The notes under the pieces are model-generated. The model was given only the letters and a program-made list of their open reading frames with translations. It was not told the DNA's origin and ran no database searches. A stretch of DNA of 64,000 bases from NCBI GenBank assembly GCA_023386555.1, contig JAEWJK010000003.1:1-64000 (forward strand), read 5' to 3'. This document shows positions 9,842 through 18,470 of this stretch, piece after piece. The stretch's first letter is position 1; every line of letters starts with the position of its first letter. The position numbers and the translations under genes were made by a program. Source of the DNA: Bacteroidota bacterium. Its GTDB lineage: Bacteria; Bacteroidota; Bacteroidia; Chitinophagales; Chitinophagaceae.

Positions 9842-10999
9842 TTACAACAACCCCACTAACCATTTATAAAAAGCCGGAAACTGTTTTCTCCATGTTGGTT
9901 CGTTATGCTGACCCAATGGATTTACAAAAGTGGTGGTATTAACTGTTTGCTTCTTTTCAATCAATGCAATCATTTTGTTCATATCAGGAACCATACTGGT
10001 GCTTTCTTTTCCTCCGGCATAAAAATAAAACCTGGGTTTATTATTACCCCAGTCTGCTGTCTCTACATCGGTATATAATTGTGGTGCTGTCCAGAATGCC
10101 GGAGAAAAAACACCTGCTCCGCCAAAAACATTTGGATATTTTACAACAGCATATAAGCTGATCAATCCACCCATACTACTTCCTGCAGTAAAAGTATTTG
10201 CTGCATCTTTTTTTGTTCTGAACTTCTGATCAATATAAGGTTTCAGAGTTTCTACAATGAATTGAATGTATTTATCACCTTCACCAACATTTTTATCAAA
10301 GTCATAAGGATTATATTCACTTATCCTCTTCTCTCCACCATTATCAATTCCAACAACGATCATGTGTTTACCGGTTTCTCTCTGCAAAGAATCCATTGCT
10401 TCATCAACACCCCATTCACCAAAAGGTGCTGTTTGTTCATTGAATAAATTCTGGCCATCATGCATGTATAAAACAGGATACACATTCTTTGATGTAGCAT
10501 ATCCTTTCGGCACATATATCCATATCCTTCTATTCCTGTTAAGTTGTGGAATATGAAATGTAGAATCCAGAATTTTTACCTGTGGTGTTGCTGTGTAAGG
10601 CTTTGGTTTATCAGGATAATCATCTTTCCAACCTTCTATTTCAATTTCTTCTGTCATATCTCCTTTTACTTCGACCACCCTGTCTGCAATATCCCTGCCA
10701 TCAGCTGTTGTTTCTACTTTACTCCAATCACCTCTGGTAAATTTGAAAGCATACATTCCTGCCGGAATATCTTTCAACACAACTACTACCCTGTTACCTA
10801 ATGGTTTTAATTTAAAATTCTCGTCTTTCGGATTCCAGCTGTTGAAATTACCTGCAACGTACAAAGGCTCAGCAGATCTCTTTGCAGCATTCTCTTTAGA
10901 AGCAGTGGGCACTTTTGTTACGACAAGCTTTAAAGTATATTGACTAAAACAACTACCAGCAATTATCAGCAGCAGAAAAAACAGGATGAACTTCTTCAT
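9842..10999 (-). CDS. Secreted esterase (esterase D / enterochelin-esterase type) with N-terminal CBM48-like domain
   Basis: 385 residues with signal peptide MKKFILFFLLLIIAGSCFSQ. Residues ~47-115 (YVAGNFNSWNP ... AGMYAFKFTRGDW) look like the glycogen-binding / CBM48 fold. Residues ~145-385 form an alpha/beta hydrolase of the putative esterase family, with nucleophile motif GSSMGG (Ser ~273) and a candidate catalytic His in GQHNEPTW near the C-terminus. Similar proteins hydrolyse acyl or feruloyl esters on carbohydrates or cleave siderophore esters; the substrate here is unknown. It starts 50 bases downstream of dapA on the same strand, but the dapA terminator lies between, so it is probably transcribed separately. 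Confidence 0.8.
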   Translation of the reverse strand: MKKFILFFLLLIIAGSCFSQYTLKLVVTKVPTASKENAAKRSAEPLYVAGNFNSWNPKDENFKLKPLGNRVVVVLKDIPAGMYAFKFTRGDWSKVETTADGRDIADRVVEVKGDMTEEIEIEGWKDDYPDKPKPYTATPQVKILDSTFHIPQLNRNRRIWIYVPKGYATSKNVYPVLYMHDGQNLFNEQTAPFGEWGVDEAMDSLQRETGKHMIVVGIDNGGEKRISEYNPYDFDKNVGEGDKYIQFIVETLKPYIDQKFRTKKDAANTFTAGSSMGGLISLYAVVKYPNVFGGAGVFSPAFWTAPQLYTDVETADWGNNKPRFYFYAGGKESTSMVPDMNKMIALIEKKQTVNTTTFVNPLGQHNEPTWRKQFPAFYKWLVGLL

Positions 11000-11014
11000 G
11001 ATTGAAAAATAGGA

Positions 11015-11041
11015 ATAAAAAAGCCACTCGTAAAAGTGGCT
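11015..11041 (-). terminator. Rho-independent terminator of dapA
   Basis: Stem GCCACT / AGTGGC at 11023-11040, followed on the minus strand by six T at 11022-11017. It separates dapA from the esterase gene. Confidence 0.75.
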
Positions 11042-11048
11042 CGTATTT

Positions 11049-11933
11049 TTAACTAAAATTCTTCAGATAAGATTTTACTTTCTCATGTAACGGCTCACTT
11101 AAAGGAGTTACCGGTAAACGAACAAAGTTCTTTATTACTCCTAATTCAGCGAGAAATGCTTTTACACCTGCTGGATTATTTTCTGCAAACAAAAGATCAT
11201 ACCCTTCCAGCATTTGGTAATGTAATCTCCTGGCAGAAGGGAAATCGCATTGCAAACATAATCTTACCATCTCCGAAAATTGCTTTGGAAAACAATTGGC
11301 TGCAACACTAATAACACCATCCATTCCACAAGCCATTTGTGGCAGCACAAGATTGTCATCACCACTTACAACCATGAAGTCTGCAGGTTTATCTTTTAAT
11401 ATCTGCATACATTGTGAAAGATCACCGCTGGCTTCTTTTATTCCGGCAATGTTATCTAGCTCAGCAAGTTTCAAAGTAGTAGAAGCATTCAGATTTCTTC
11501 CCGTTCTTCCAGGAACATTGTATAATAACAATGGTTTCGGCGATGCAGCTGCCAACATTTTGTAGTGCTGGAATAAACCTTCCTGTGATGGCTTATTATA
11601 ATATGGTGAAGCACTCAACACTGCAGTAGCTTTATCTAAAGGAAATTTCTCAAGGTCTTTGATTAACTCTTGTGTGTTATTGCCTCCTATTCCTACAACA
11701 ACAGGCACTCTTCCATTAACCTGCTGAAATGTATATTCAAGAATTTGCAGTTTCTCTTCTTTGGAAAGTGTTGGTGTTTCACCGGTAGTTCCCAAACTCA
11801 CCACATATTCTACTCCACCTTCAATAATAAATTCTATGAGTTTTCCTAGAGCATCATAATCTACTTCAAAATTGCTCTTGAATGGCGTTACCATTGCAAC
11901 ACCGGTTCCTCTTAATGTATCTTTTAACGACAT
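11049..11933 (-). CDS. dapA: 4-hydroxy-tetrahydrodipicolinate synthase
   Basis: Condenses pyruvate with aspartate semialdehyde in lysine and diaminopimelate synthesis. 294 residues, the usual length. Visible motifs are GTTGETPTL, the Tyr in LLYNVPGRTGRN (~138) and the Schiff-base Lys in GIKEASGD (~164). It is followed by its own terminator. accA lies 57 bases upstream on the same strand with a heptamer array between, so co-transcription is possible. Confidence 0.95.
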   Translation of the reverse strand: MSLKDTLRGTGVAMVTPFKSNFEVDYDALGKLIEFIIEGGVEYVVSLGTTGETPTLSKEEKLQILEYTFQQVNGRVPVVVGIGGNNTQELIKDLEKFPLDKATAVLSASPYYNKPSQEGLFQHYKMLAAASPKPLLLYNVPGRTGRNLNASTTLKLAELDNIAGIKEASGDLSQCMQILKDKPADFMVVSGDDNLVLPQMACGMDGVISVAANCFPKQFSEMVRLCLQCDFPSARRLHYQMLEGYDLLFAENNPAGVKAFLAELGVIKNFVRLPVTPLSEPLHEKVKSYLKNFS

Positions 11934-11960
11934 GGATTATGTTAGTTCTTTTATATTCTT

Positions 11961-11988
11961 ATTGACCATTGACCATTGACCATTGACT
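11961..11988. repeat. Heptamer array ATTGACC x4
   Basis: Four tandem seven-base units (three ATTGACC, one ATTGACT), ending two bases before the accA stop codon. The reverse complement unit is GGTCAAT, the same sequence that appears inside the ribF coding region. Confidence 0.8.
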
Positions 11989-11990
11989 TA

Positions 11991-12983
11991 TTAACTCACA
12001 GACTCAGCACTAGCCTCTTCCCAGAAGCCCATTCTACCAAATTTTTCAATTCTTTTATTGATCCTATCTTCTGCATTCATTGGTTTTAATGCTGCGATAG
12101 CCTGGCTGATACGATTCTTCAATATTTCTGCTGCGGCATCATAATCCCAATGAGCACCACCATCTGGTTCTGGTACGATCTCATCAACCAAACCAAAACC
12201 TTTCATATCCGATGCTGTTAAACGAAGTTGTTCAGCAGCTACTTCCTTTTTCTCCCAACTACGCCACAAGATCGAACTGCAACTTTCAGGTGAAATAACA
12301 GTGTACCAGGTATTTTCCATCATCAATACTTTATCTCCAACCCCTATTCCTAATGCACCACCACTGGCTCCTTCACCAATAACGCAGACAACGACAGGAA
12401 CCTTGAGACGAATCATCTCATATATATTCCTGGCAATAGCTTCACCCTGGCCTCTTTCCTCTGCTTCCAATCCTGGAAAAGCACCTGGCGTATCAATTAA
12501 TGTAACAACGGGTTTATTAAATTTTTCAGCAAGCTTCATTAATCGTAAAGCCTTGCGATAACCTTCAGGATTGGCCATCCCAAAATTTCGTTGTTGCCTT
12601 GTTTTTGTATTAATACCTTTTTGCTGGCCAATGAACATTACTGTTTCTCCATTTAATTCAGCAAAGCCACCTACCATTGCTTTATCATCTTTTACATTTC
12701 GATCACCATGCAACTCAACGAAATTAGTTGTCATTTTATGGATATACTTTAATGTATATGGCCTGTCCGGATGACGACTGAGCTGTACTCTTTGCCATGG
12801 TGTTAAATGTTCAGTAATATCTTTTCTTTTTTGAAGAATAGAGTATTCAAGCTGCTCGATCGTTTGCGAATAATCAATCTTAGGATTTTTTTCAGCCAGC
12901 TTTTTATTCTGATCAATTTGTTCATACAACTCTTTTATAGGTTGCTCGAACTCTAAAAACTGGCGATTTGGATATTGCGGCAT
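11991..12983 (-). CDS. accA: Acetyl-CoA carboxylase carboxyltransferase subunit alpha
   Basis: Transfers carboxyl from carboxybiotin to acetyl-CoA with AccD, the first step of fatty-acid synthesis. 330 residues from ATG 12983. The N-terminal helical region (FEQPIKELYEQI) and the conserved core PEGYRKALRLMKLAEKFNKP, TLIDTPGAFPG and GEGASGGALGIG are present. Length and motifs are normal. No accD is adjacent. Confidence 0.95.
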   Translation of the reverse strand: MPQYPNRQFLEFEQPIKELYEQIDQNKKLAEKNPKIDYSQTIEQLEYSILQKRKDITEHLTPWQRVQLSRHPDRPYTLKYIHKMTTNFVELHGDRNVKDDKAMVGGFAELNGETVMFIGQQKGINTKTRQQRNFGMANPEGYRKALRLMKLAEKFNKPVVTLIDTPGAFPGLEAEERGQGEAIARNIYEMIRLKVPVVVCVIGEGASGGALGIGVGDKVLMMENTWYTVISPESCSSILWRSWEKKEVAAEQLRLTASDMKGFGLVDEIVPEPDGGAHWDYDAAAEILKNRISQAIAALKPMNAEDRINKRIEKFGRMGFWEEASAESVS

Positions 12984-13043
12984 GTTCTGCTTTTCAGTTG
13001 AGGTGGTAAAATTAGGGGTTTCGATAAAAAACAGGAATTTCTA

Positions 13044-13259
13044 TTGTATATACCGGACGAATGGAATAGCTGGGTTATGTCTCACAACTGCAGACGATCT
13101 TTTTGCACAAATGAATTTTTAGATGGAAAGCCGATGCAATTGATAATGGCAATCAGTGGTCTTAAAACTGAAAAAGCATTTAAGCGATATATTAAAGCCG
13201 ACCAATTACAGAAGGCACAAATGATTCAGAAATGCTGGGAAAATAAACCAGGTTTATAG
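13044..13259 (+). pseudogene. C-terminal remnant of a tyrosine recombinase / integrase
   Basis: Only ~71 codons remain, with no convincing start (a TTG at 13044). SHNCRRSFCTNEF keeps the catalytic His-x-x-Arg box of Bacteroidota phage-type integrases, and FKRYIKAD keeps the nucleophilic Tyr. The usual G-H-K-T-E box reads GLKTE, so the second catalytic His is lost. The whole N-terminal and core-binding portion is missing. It marks the left side of the decayed island that ends at tRNA-Asp. Confidence 0.7.
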
Positions 13260-13324
13260 AATAATATCCATACTTGTGGGTAAAAGAAATATTTACACAG
13301 CCACAAGTTTTTAAAGCAGCTCGT

Positions 13325-13885
13325 TTACGCTTTGATCCGCAGAAGTTTTTCGTTTACATTTTTGATATAAAGCTCTTTGATCGGATCAGATAAAAAAGAC
13401 TCTTCAACAAAGCTTACTACACTGCTTTTCTTTAAAATAAACTCATTGAGAGTACGGGTTACTCTTGTTTCAGCCAATCCTAACCTTTTTGCAAGTTCAA
13501 TAAAATCTGGTCTGCCGTAATGCCCATAAGCAGAATAGTATGCTGAATTCATGTCTCCTTCGTATAGACCCAGGGCTGTGTCTGACTCCTGAGGTGTATG
13601 AATTACTGTGCTCATAAGGTCGTAGGCTGGGGTTAGCTGATACTCGGCACTCTCTTCTCTGCGAATCAGTGAAAAATTCTTTAGATGGGCATCACCGTTT
13701 GAGAATATATAGTTGAATACTACCAATTGGAAAAATTTTTCAAGAGCAGGGATTGCCGCAGCAACAAACATCTTTATCAGTTTCCCTATTGCCTCATAAG
13801 TGCCGTCATACTTAAAAGCTTCGCCATGTGACTGCTTAGTGCGGTTAGTCAGTTGGTGGGAAATATTTGCAGGAAGACTTTGCAC
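13325..13885 (-). pseudogene. C-terminal remnant of a HipA-type kinase toxin
   Basis: About 186 codons match the C-terminal half of Bacteroidota HipA-like Ser/Thr kinases: SHGEAFKYDGTYEAIG, the catalytic-loop motif FSNGDAHLKNFSLI and the metal-site motif LTPAYDLMST. The N-terminal half, including the ATP-binding loop, is missing, and no hipB-like regulator is present. The upstream sequence switches to a different reading frame that belongs to an unrelated N-terminal fragment, so a deletion appears to have joined two genes near 13885. A GTG at 13885 could start translation, but the product would be inactive. Confidence 0.75.
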
Positions 13886-14034
13886 AATTGAAAACTAACT
13901 TCAATTATTTCATTTGAGGGTAGGCATGGGGCGCTACCTGCTATTACTAAGCCTGTAATAAAAGCTGTTTGGATGGATTGTTCAAAATTTGTACCTCCAC
14001 CTCCTTTTTGAAATACACTTCCTTTCTCTGACAT
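13849..14034 (-). pseudogene. N-terminal fragment of an unrecognised protein (GGGGTNFE type)
   Basis: ATG 14034 opens a frame beginning MSEKGSVFQKGGGGTNFEQS and continuing to EIIEVSFQ (~13890). It then runs about a dozen codons through HipA-derived DNA out of frame and stops at 13849. It begins four bases after the rloB stop, so it was probably the third gene of an rloA-rloB operon. The Gly-rich GGGGTxFE start is reminiscent of large nucleotide-dependent defence proteins, but that is only an impression. Confidence 0.5.
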
Positions 14035-14038
14035 AATG

Positions 14039-14731
14039 TTAATTCAATTTTAATAACTCCTCTACGAGTTTATACACCATAGTACAAGGATTATGATTGG
14101 CATAATCTTGTCTTCCAGCAAAATTTATTTCCAGATTTTTAGCGTTCCGAATAGCATCTTCGATGCTGCCATACTCTTTAAGCAAGGCATACATTTCTAC
14201 ACTATTTTTTTGATAGCGATATTCGTCACCTAAAAAAGGCTGCAGGTTTTGTTCTATCAAATCCTGGTAGTCTTTTCGGCTGATAGCATTATTGTAGTAA
14301 TGAAAATGAAGGAGATACTAGAGCTCAAACGCTTCATTACTCCACGCACAACCAATTATAGGATTACTTTGAGCACAACGATGAATGGCGTTATTGAAGT
14401 CGTTGGCAGCAAAGCTGTCCCTGTCAAAAACCACCCAAAGTCTGTCCACAGGACGGGTACTGCTTTTTTCATAAACAGTCTTTAAACGCAATGCTTCATC
14501 TATTAACGATTGTGTATTACGCCCTGTTCCTTGAATATCTATTTGATATGCCGTTAAGACCCCTTTGGGCAAATCCTGCTTTAAACCTTCGAAATAGTTA
14601 GGTTCAGTTGCTTCACCTTCGCAGATAATTAAATAGTAAATGCGTTTGGCACGAACATTCAGCTTACGCTTTTGTTCCAGCCTTGCATATCGCTTCAGAT
14701 GTTCGTTAGGTATCTTTATCTTTCTTGCCAC
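14039..14731 (-). pseudogene. rloB: RloB-family protein interrupted by one in-frame amber codon
   Basis: 231 codons in one frame, split by TAG at 14318-14320 (codon 138). The sequence before it ends WSNEAFEL and the same frame continues YLLHFHYYNNAISRKDYQ to a natural stop at 14039. RloB proteins usually have Trp after this FEL, so TGG to TAG is the simplest explanation. Upstream motifs are CEGEATEPNYF (~37-47) and VVFDRDSF (~97-104), a TOPRIM-like Glu ... Asp-x-Asp arrangement. The start overlaps the 3' end of rloA by 16 bases. RloB homologues (AbiLii type) act with an RloA-type ATPase in phage abortive infection. As read, the product is truncated. Confidence 0.8.
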
Positions 14732-16011
14732 TCCTTTACAACATTTGACAGATTAGCAATAAACGGAATGGCGCCATAACGGCCTTCGATGTAGTCTTTC
14801 TCAAAAGAACGGTCTTTTCGAATGGTTTTTCCTTCTTCTTTATATTCAACCAGCGAATACATTTCAGATGCCCCGTACTTATTCTTTTCTACAAAATAGA
14901 TTTGGTCCCTGCGGTAGTTTCCGTAATTCAAAAGGTTTGTGTCATGAGTAGCAAAAATCAGTTGCGCATTCTTCTGATTAAACTCAGCCGAATTAAATAA
15001 CCTGGTAATAGCAAGTGTCAGCAAAGGGTGGAGACTGGCATCCAATTCATCAATAACCAAAATACCGCCATCATTCAAAACATCAAATACAGGCCCGGAG
15101 ATATTGAATATTTTATTGGTACCAGAAGATTCCTGGCTTCGCATATCGAACTCTACTTTCCCTGCTATTTTATTTTTTGCATCGTACTTTTTATGGATTG
15201 TTCGGATGTCGATACGGAAAGAATCCTGCAGATCTGTGATGAGTTGTTTCACTAAACTTTCAGGAATGTCATTAGGTAACTCTTTGGGGTCAAAAGGCGT
15301 TTTCTCTGTTGTAATATCATCAAAACCTAAATCAAGTTTTTTGTAGAAGTCAAGCAAAAGGGGACGGGTACTTTTATTTTCAAGTAATCCAAAAGTTACT
15401 CCTTTATAATCTTCATGACTTAAGCCAGATACTGTAATAAAATTATTGAACCATTGTATGATCTTTTTTGCCGTCTTGCCGTTAAACTGGTCAATCACTG
15501 CAAGAAAAAGAGCATTCTCTCTTGTTCGCTCTTCCAAATTCTTTGCTTCTGGGAAAGATTTTTCCATTACTTCAATTCCATCTTTCTCACGGATGAATAA
15601 CGTTTTTTCTGATTGTTTAACTGATTCGTATAACCACTCAGCATGTATAGCTATATCGTCTACTTCAAATCCATAACGATAGCGGACATTGTCAATAAGA
15701 AAAACTACCTCGAATAAAGAAGGAGCGATTTCTGTTTCAGTGCTCAAAAGAAATGGCGTAATTCCTAACTCCTCAGTAGAAGATTTTTCAAACGAGAAAA
15801 GAATAAGCCTCCGCATAGTGGACATTGCTTTGATAAAATTGCTTTTTCCGCTTGCATTGGCACCGTACAATACTGAACCTTTCAACAAGTCACATCTTTC
15901 TGTAGAAAATATATTCGCATCCCTATGTTCCTTAATCGAAGTGGATAGAAGACTTAAAGTTGTTCTATCCTTAAATGACAAATAATTCGCTACTGAAAAT
16001 TCTATCAACAT
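14716..16011 (-). CDS. rloA: RloA / AbiLi-type AAA ATPase of an abortive-infection module
   Basis: 431 residues, apparently complete. It starts with the MLIEFSVANYLSFKD segment typical of AAA_15/AAA_21 ABC-like ATPases. Walker A is GANASGKS (~50), Walker B VIDELDASLHP (~325), and a switch-like ATHDTNLL follows (~353). Such ATPases pair with RloB in AbiL-like anti-phage modules, and here the rloB partner follows with a 16-base overlap. Two identical palindromes cover the region just upstream of the start codon (see 16013-16066), suggesting repression of the operon, but no regulator gene is left nearby. Confidence 0.8.
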   Translation of the reverse strand: MLIEFSVANYLSFKDRTTLSLLSTSIKEHRDANIFSTERCDLLKGSVLYGANASGKSNFIKAMSTMRRLILFSFEKSSTEELGITPFLLSTETEIAPSLFEVVFLIDNVRYRYGFEVDDIAIHAEWLYESVKQSEKTLFIREKDGIEVMEKSFPEAKNLEERTRENALFLAVIDQFNGKTAKKIIQWFNNFITVSGLSHEDYKGVTFGLLENKSTRPLLLDFYKKLDLGFDDITTEKTPFDPKELPNDIPESLVKQLITDLQDSFRIDIRTIHKKYDAKNKIAGKVEFDMRSQESSGTNKIFNISGPVFDVLNDGGILVIDELDASLHPLLTLAITRLFNSAEFNQKNAQLIFATHDTNLLNYGNYRRDQIYFVEKNKYGASEMYSLVEYKEEGKTIRKDRSFEKDYIEGRYGAIPFIANLSNVVKEWQER

Positions 16012-16012
16012 T

Positions 16013-16066
16013 TGAGAAATTTTCTCAAAAGTAATCTATTTTATTAGAAAATGAGAAATTTTCTCA
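16013..16066. promoter_or_regulatory. Twin palindromic operators upstream of rloA
   Basis: Two identical copies of TGAGAAATTTTCTCA at 16013-16027 and 16052-16066, 39 bases apart start to start. The second extends symmetrically to 16048-16070. The first begins two bases outside the rloA start codon. An exact double palindrome at a promoter is a classic layout for a dimeric repressor; the protein is unknown. The rest of 16071-16276 shows no gene. Confidence 0.65.
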
Positions 16067-16276
16067 TTTTAGATACAATACAGTTTAAGTGTTAGTACCC
16101 ATTTCTTAAAAGCCACAGAAATAGTTACAAGAATACATTGGGCAACTTGAGCTGCTTTAGATTGTGATTACTGAAATTTAAAATTCACCGAATCATAGGT
16201 AATGGTGACAAGAATGTTAGATTAAGTAAACTGCTGTAAAGTTTCTGGTAAGATTTAAATGCAGTTCGACTAAATC

Positions 16277-16306
16277 AAAAAATGCTATTGGAAACCAATA
16301 GCATTT
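16277..16306 (-). terminator. Rho-independent terminator of tRNA-Asp
   Basis: Perfect stem AATGCTATTGG / CCAATAGCATT with an AAA (TTT) loop at 16281-16305, and a T-run on the minus strand at 16282-16277. It lies just past the tRNA 3' end. Confidence 0.8.
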
Positions 16307-16316
16307 AAGACCTTTG

Positions 16317-16390
16317 CGGACCGGACGGGACTCGAACCCGCGACCTCCGCCGTGACAGGGCGGCATTCTAACCAACTGAACTACCGATCC
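16317..16390 (-). tRNA. tRNA-Asp (GTC)
   Basis: Cloverleaf read on the minus strand: acceptor GGATCGG / CCGGTCC (one G-U), D arm with AGTTCAGTTGGTTAGAAT, anticodon loop CTGTCAC with anticodon GTC, T arm GCGGGTTCGAGTCCCGT, discriminator G. CCA is not encoded. It borders the decayed island, whose DNA lies on its 3' side, the usual integration side. Confidence 0.95.
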
Positions 16391-16427
16391 AATTCCCTTC
16401 TTAACAATCGCTTGTTTTTCGGGAGTG

Positions 16428-16460
16428 CAAATATAAGGGGAACAGATTCTTCTAAACAAA
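16428..16460 (-). promoter_or_regulatory. Promoter of tRNA-Asp
   Basis: Minus-strand TATATTTG at 16435-16428 matches the Bacteroidota -7 box TAnnTTTG. TTTG lies 21 bases upstream (16460-16457). The tRNA 5' end is ~37 bases downstream. Confidence 0.6.
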
Positions 16461-16617
16461 ACTTTTCAGAAAATAATCTCAAACACATCAGTAAATCCAT
16501 TCACTGCTTTCTTTCTTTGAATTATACTCAATACCTCTACCCTCGTTAGCTGATCAAACCTTTTCTTCAAACTATTCTATTCGTCCTTCAGGGTTTATCC
16601 CTTCATAGCTGCCTTGA

Positions 16618-16946
16618 TCATTTCCTGTTTCTCTTCTGTTTATATGGAGATTCCTCTATGTGTTCCCTCATATACTCCGATATAGCAGACTGATACACCA
16701 ATTTACCCTTGGGTAGTTCTTTTTATACGCAGCCCTTTTCTTAGGATCATTATTGATCGATTGTGCGTAAGCTACCGCTTCCGCAAACACGCCACGCCGC
16801 ATCTTTTGATTACTGCTGGGCTTTATATGACTCATCTGCGGAAAAGCAGTGATCACTGTTTTATCACCATACTGCTTCACTACGATCTGTTTACCAATAG
16901 CACCACTGAACCCTTTCAGCAACGCATTATTGTCTGTTCTGGCCAT
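16618..16946 (-). pseudogene. Small conserved basic protein gene with a -1 frameshift
   Basis: ATG 16946 starts MARTDNNALLKGFSGAIGKQ, resembling a small uncharacterised Bacteroidota protein; no function is known to me. After AAYKKN the frame reads nonsense and stops at 16668. Shifting one frame at the A-run (~16717-16724) continues LPKGKLVYQSAISEYMREHI to a stop at 16618-16620, giving ~109 residues. One A is probably missing, either a real mutation or a sequencing error. Confidence 0.65.
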
Positions 16947-17478
16947 ATTATGATATTTTAATTATAAAACTACTTTCTTGGTACGATCAGGCATTCAACA
17001 TCAGGCGATCAAAGCTGTATAGCCCTATGATCACCGCTACATCACAGCATGATCAAAGCAAGGTGAATAAAGAGCGACGGCATCCTGACTGCGTAACGAT
17101 AGCGTTACGACTGCACCATACGTCCAGTCATCCTTCGTTCATCTTTCATTTAAATTACGATAATATTTCGATATTAGCACTATTGTATTATTCATTGCTT
17201 CTCCCCTACCCTACTATAACTTAACTGCTGCAATGGTTCCGCCGATTATTAGTTATAGAAATGTTATAGACTTATTCAACAGAACCATAACTAAAATTGG
17301 CCTGGAATACTTTAGATAAAGTAAATTACTGAAACTCAATTTCTATTTTTTGAGCAGCAGTAAAGCTGTGAAATATGCCCACAGGTTTTGTATATTTCTT
17401 ACCACAACATCTCTTTATTTTTGGTAAGTCAACCGTGCTTTACACGTTATTATATATTCAACAGAACACACATATCCT
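16947..17478. other. Gene-free stretch (~530 bases)
   Basis: No supported coding region. It contains a perfect hairpin CGTAACG-ATAG-CGTTACG at 17092-17109, with GATCA and GATCAAAG motifs around it. No tRNA or clear promoter with correct spacing was found. Confidence 0.5.
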
Positions 17479-18219
17479 ATGAAAAAAATCACTTACGTTT
17501 CTATCCTTGCGCTTATCGCTGTTGTAATGTTGATCCCCGTATTATCAGGTGCTAAGAAAGTAACTGTAAGTATGACTGATATCAATAAAACAATAGCAAC
17601 AGAAACTACACAGCGAGATACTATACAAGAAAATTTTGCTGCGTTATATGAGTTACTTGAGCTTGATAAGAAAGGGTTAGATAAAAACACTTTTGATATC
17701 GCTATTACCGGGTATAATAAATTGTCTGAAGCAGGAAAGATTAAAAACAATAAGTTATCTATTGTTGATTTCAGCCAGCCAAGTACAAAAAAGCGTTTGT
17801 ATATTATAGATATGCAGAATAAGAAATTACTCTTCCATACATTGGTTGCTCATGGAAAAAATAGTGGAAATGTAATGGCCAATAAATTCTCTAACACAAA
17901 TGAATCATTGCAAAGCAGCCTCGGTTTCTATGTTACTGCAGAAAAATACCAGGGTAAGCACGGTTTGTCAATGAGAATGGACGGAATGGAAAAAACAAAC
18001 AGCAATGCAAGAGCAAGAGCCATTGTAGTTCACGGAGCAAATTACGTTAGTGAGCAATTTGTGAAATCAACCGGTTATCTTGGAAGAAGCTGGGGTTGTC
18101 CAGCTGTTAATCCAGCATTAAATGAGCCTATCATCAATGCAATTGGGAATGGATCTGCATTGTTTATTTACAGTCCACAAGCGGATTACGTTGCTCAATC
18201 TTCATTAATAACTCGATAA
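17479..18219 (+). CDS. Murein L,D-transpeptidase catalytic domain family protein (YkuD_2 type)
   Basis: 246 residues with an N-terminal signal or membrane anchor (ITYVSILALIAVVMLIPVLS). The C-terminal domain has VVHGANYV (His ~185) and GRSWGCPAV (Cys ~207), the His and Cys expected in L,D-transpeptidase-like folds of the YkuD_2 family. Likely acts on peptidoglycan in the periplasm; exact activity (cross-linking, lipoprotein attachment or hydrolysis) is not deducible. Single gene followed by a terminator. Confidence 0.8.
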   Translation: MKKITYVSILALIAVVMLIPVLSGAKKVTVSMTDINKTIATETTQRDTIQENFAALYELLELDKKGLDKNTFDIAITGYNKLSEAGKIKNNKLSIVDFSQPSTKKRLYIIDMQNKKLLFHTLVAHGKNSGNVMANKFSNTNESLQSSLGFYVTAEKYQGKHGLSMRMDGMEKTNSNARARAIVVHGANYVSEQFVKSTGYLGRSWGCPAVNPALNEPIINAIGNGSALFIYSPQADYVAQSSLITR

Positions 18220-18249
18220 TAAATTTTTATACTACTATGCAGCTGAAGG

Positions 18250-18272
18250 GCCTCTCTATGTAGAGGCTTTTT
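18250..18272 (+). terminator. Rho-independent terminator of the YkuD_2 gene
   Basis: Stem GCCTCT / AGAGGC at 18250-18267 followed by five T. Confidence 0.75.
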
Positions 18273-18446
18273 GCTTTCTTGTAATGAACAAGACACTGAA
18301 ATGAGTACCTCAGAACATTTATTTCTAAATTTGTATCGGTGCATCTTCGTCGTCGATTCAACGCAACGTAGTTTAATAGTGTTCAATAGTCAAGTACATT
18401 ATTTCCACATGTGTGAAATAGCAGGCTTCCACCCTGATCGAATAAC

Positions 18447-18454
18447 TATCTTTG
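18447..18454 (+). promoter_or_regulatory. -7 promoter box upstream of the Gfo/Idh gene
   Basis: TATCTTTG fits TAnnTTTG and lies 16 bases before the start codon at 18471. No clear -33 TTTG is seen. Confidence 0.45.
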
Positions 18455-18470
18455 GCAAAATTGCAATTTC

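Noticed and set aside
14249..14485. Plus-strand open frame opposite rloB
   Set aside because: Antisense to conserved RloB codons; no similarity of its own.
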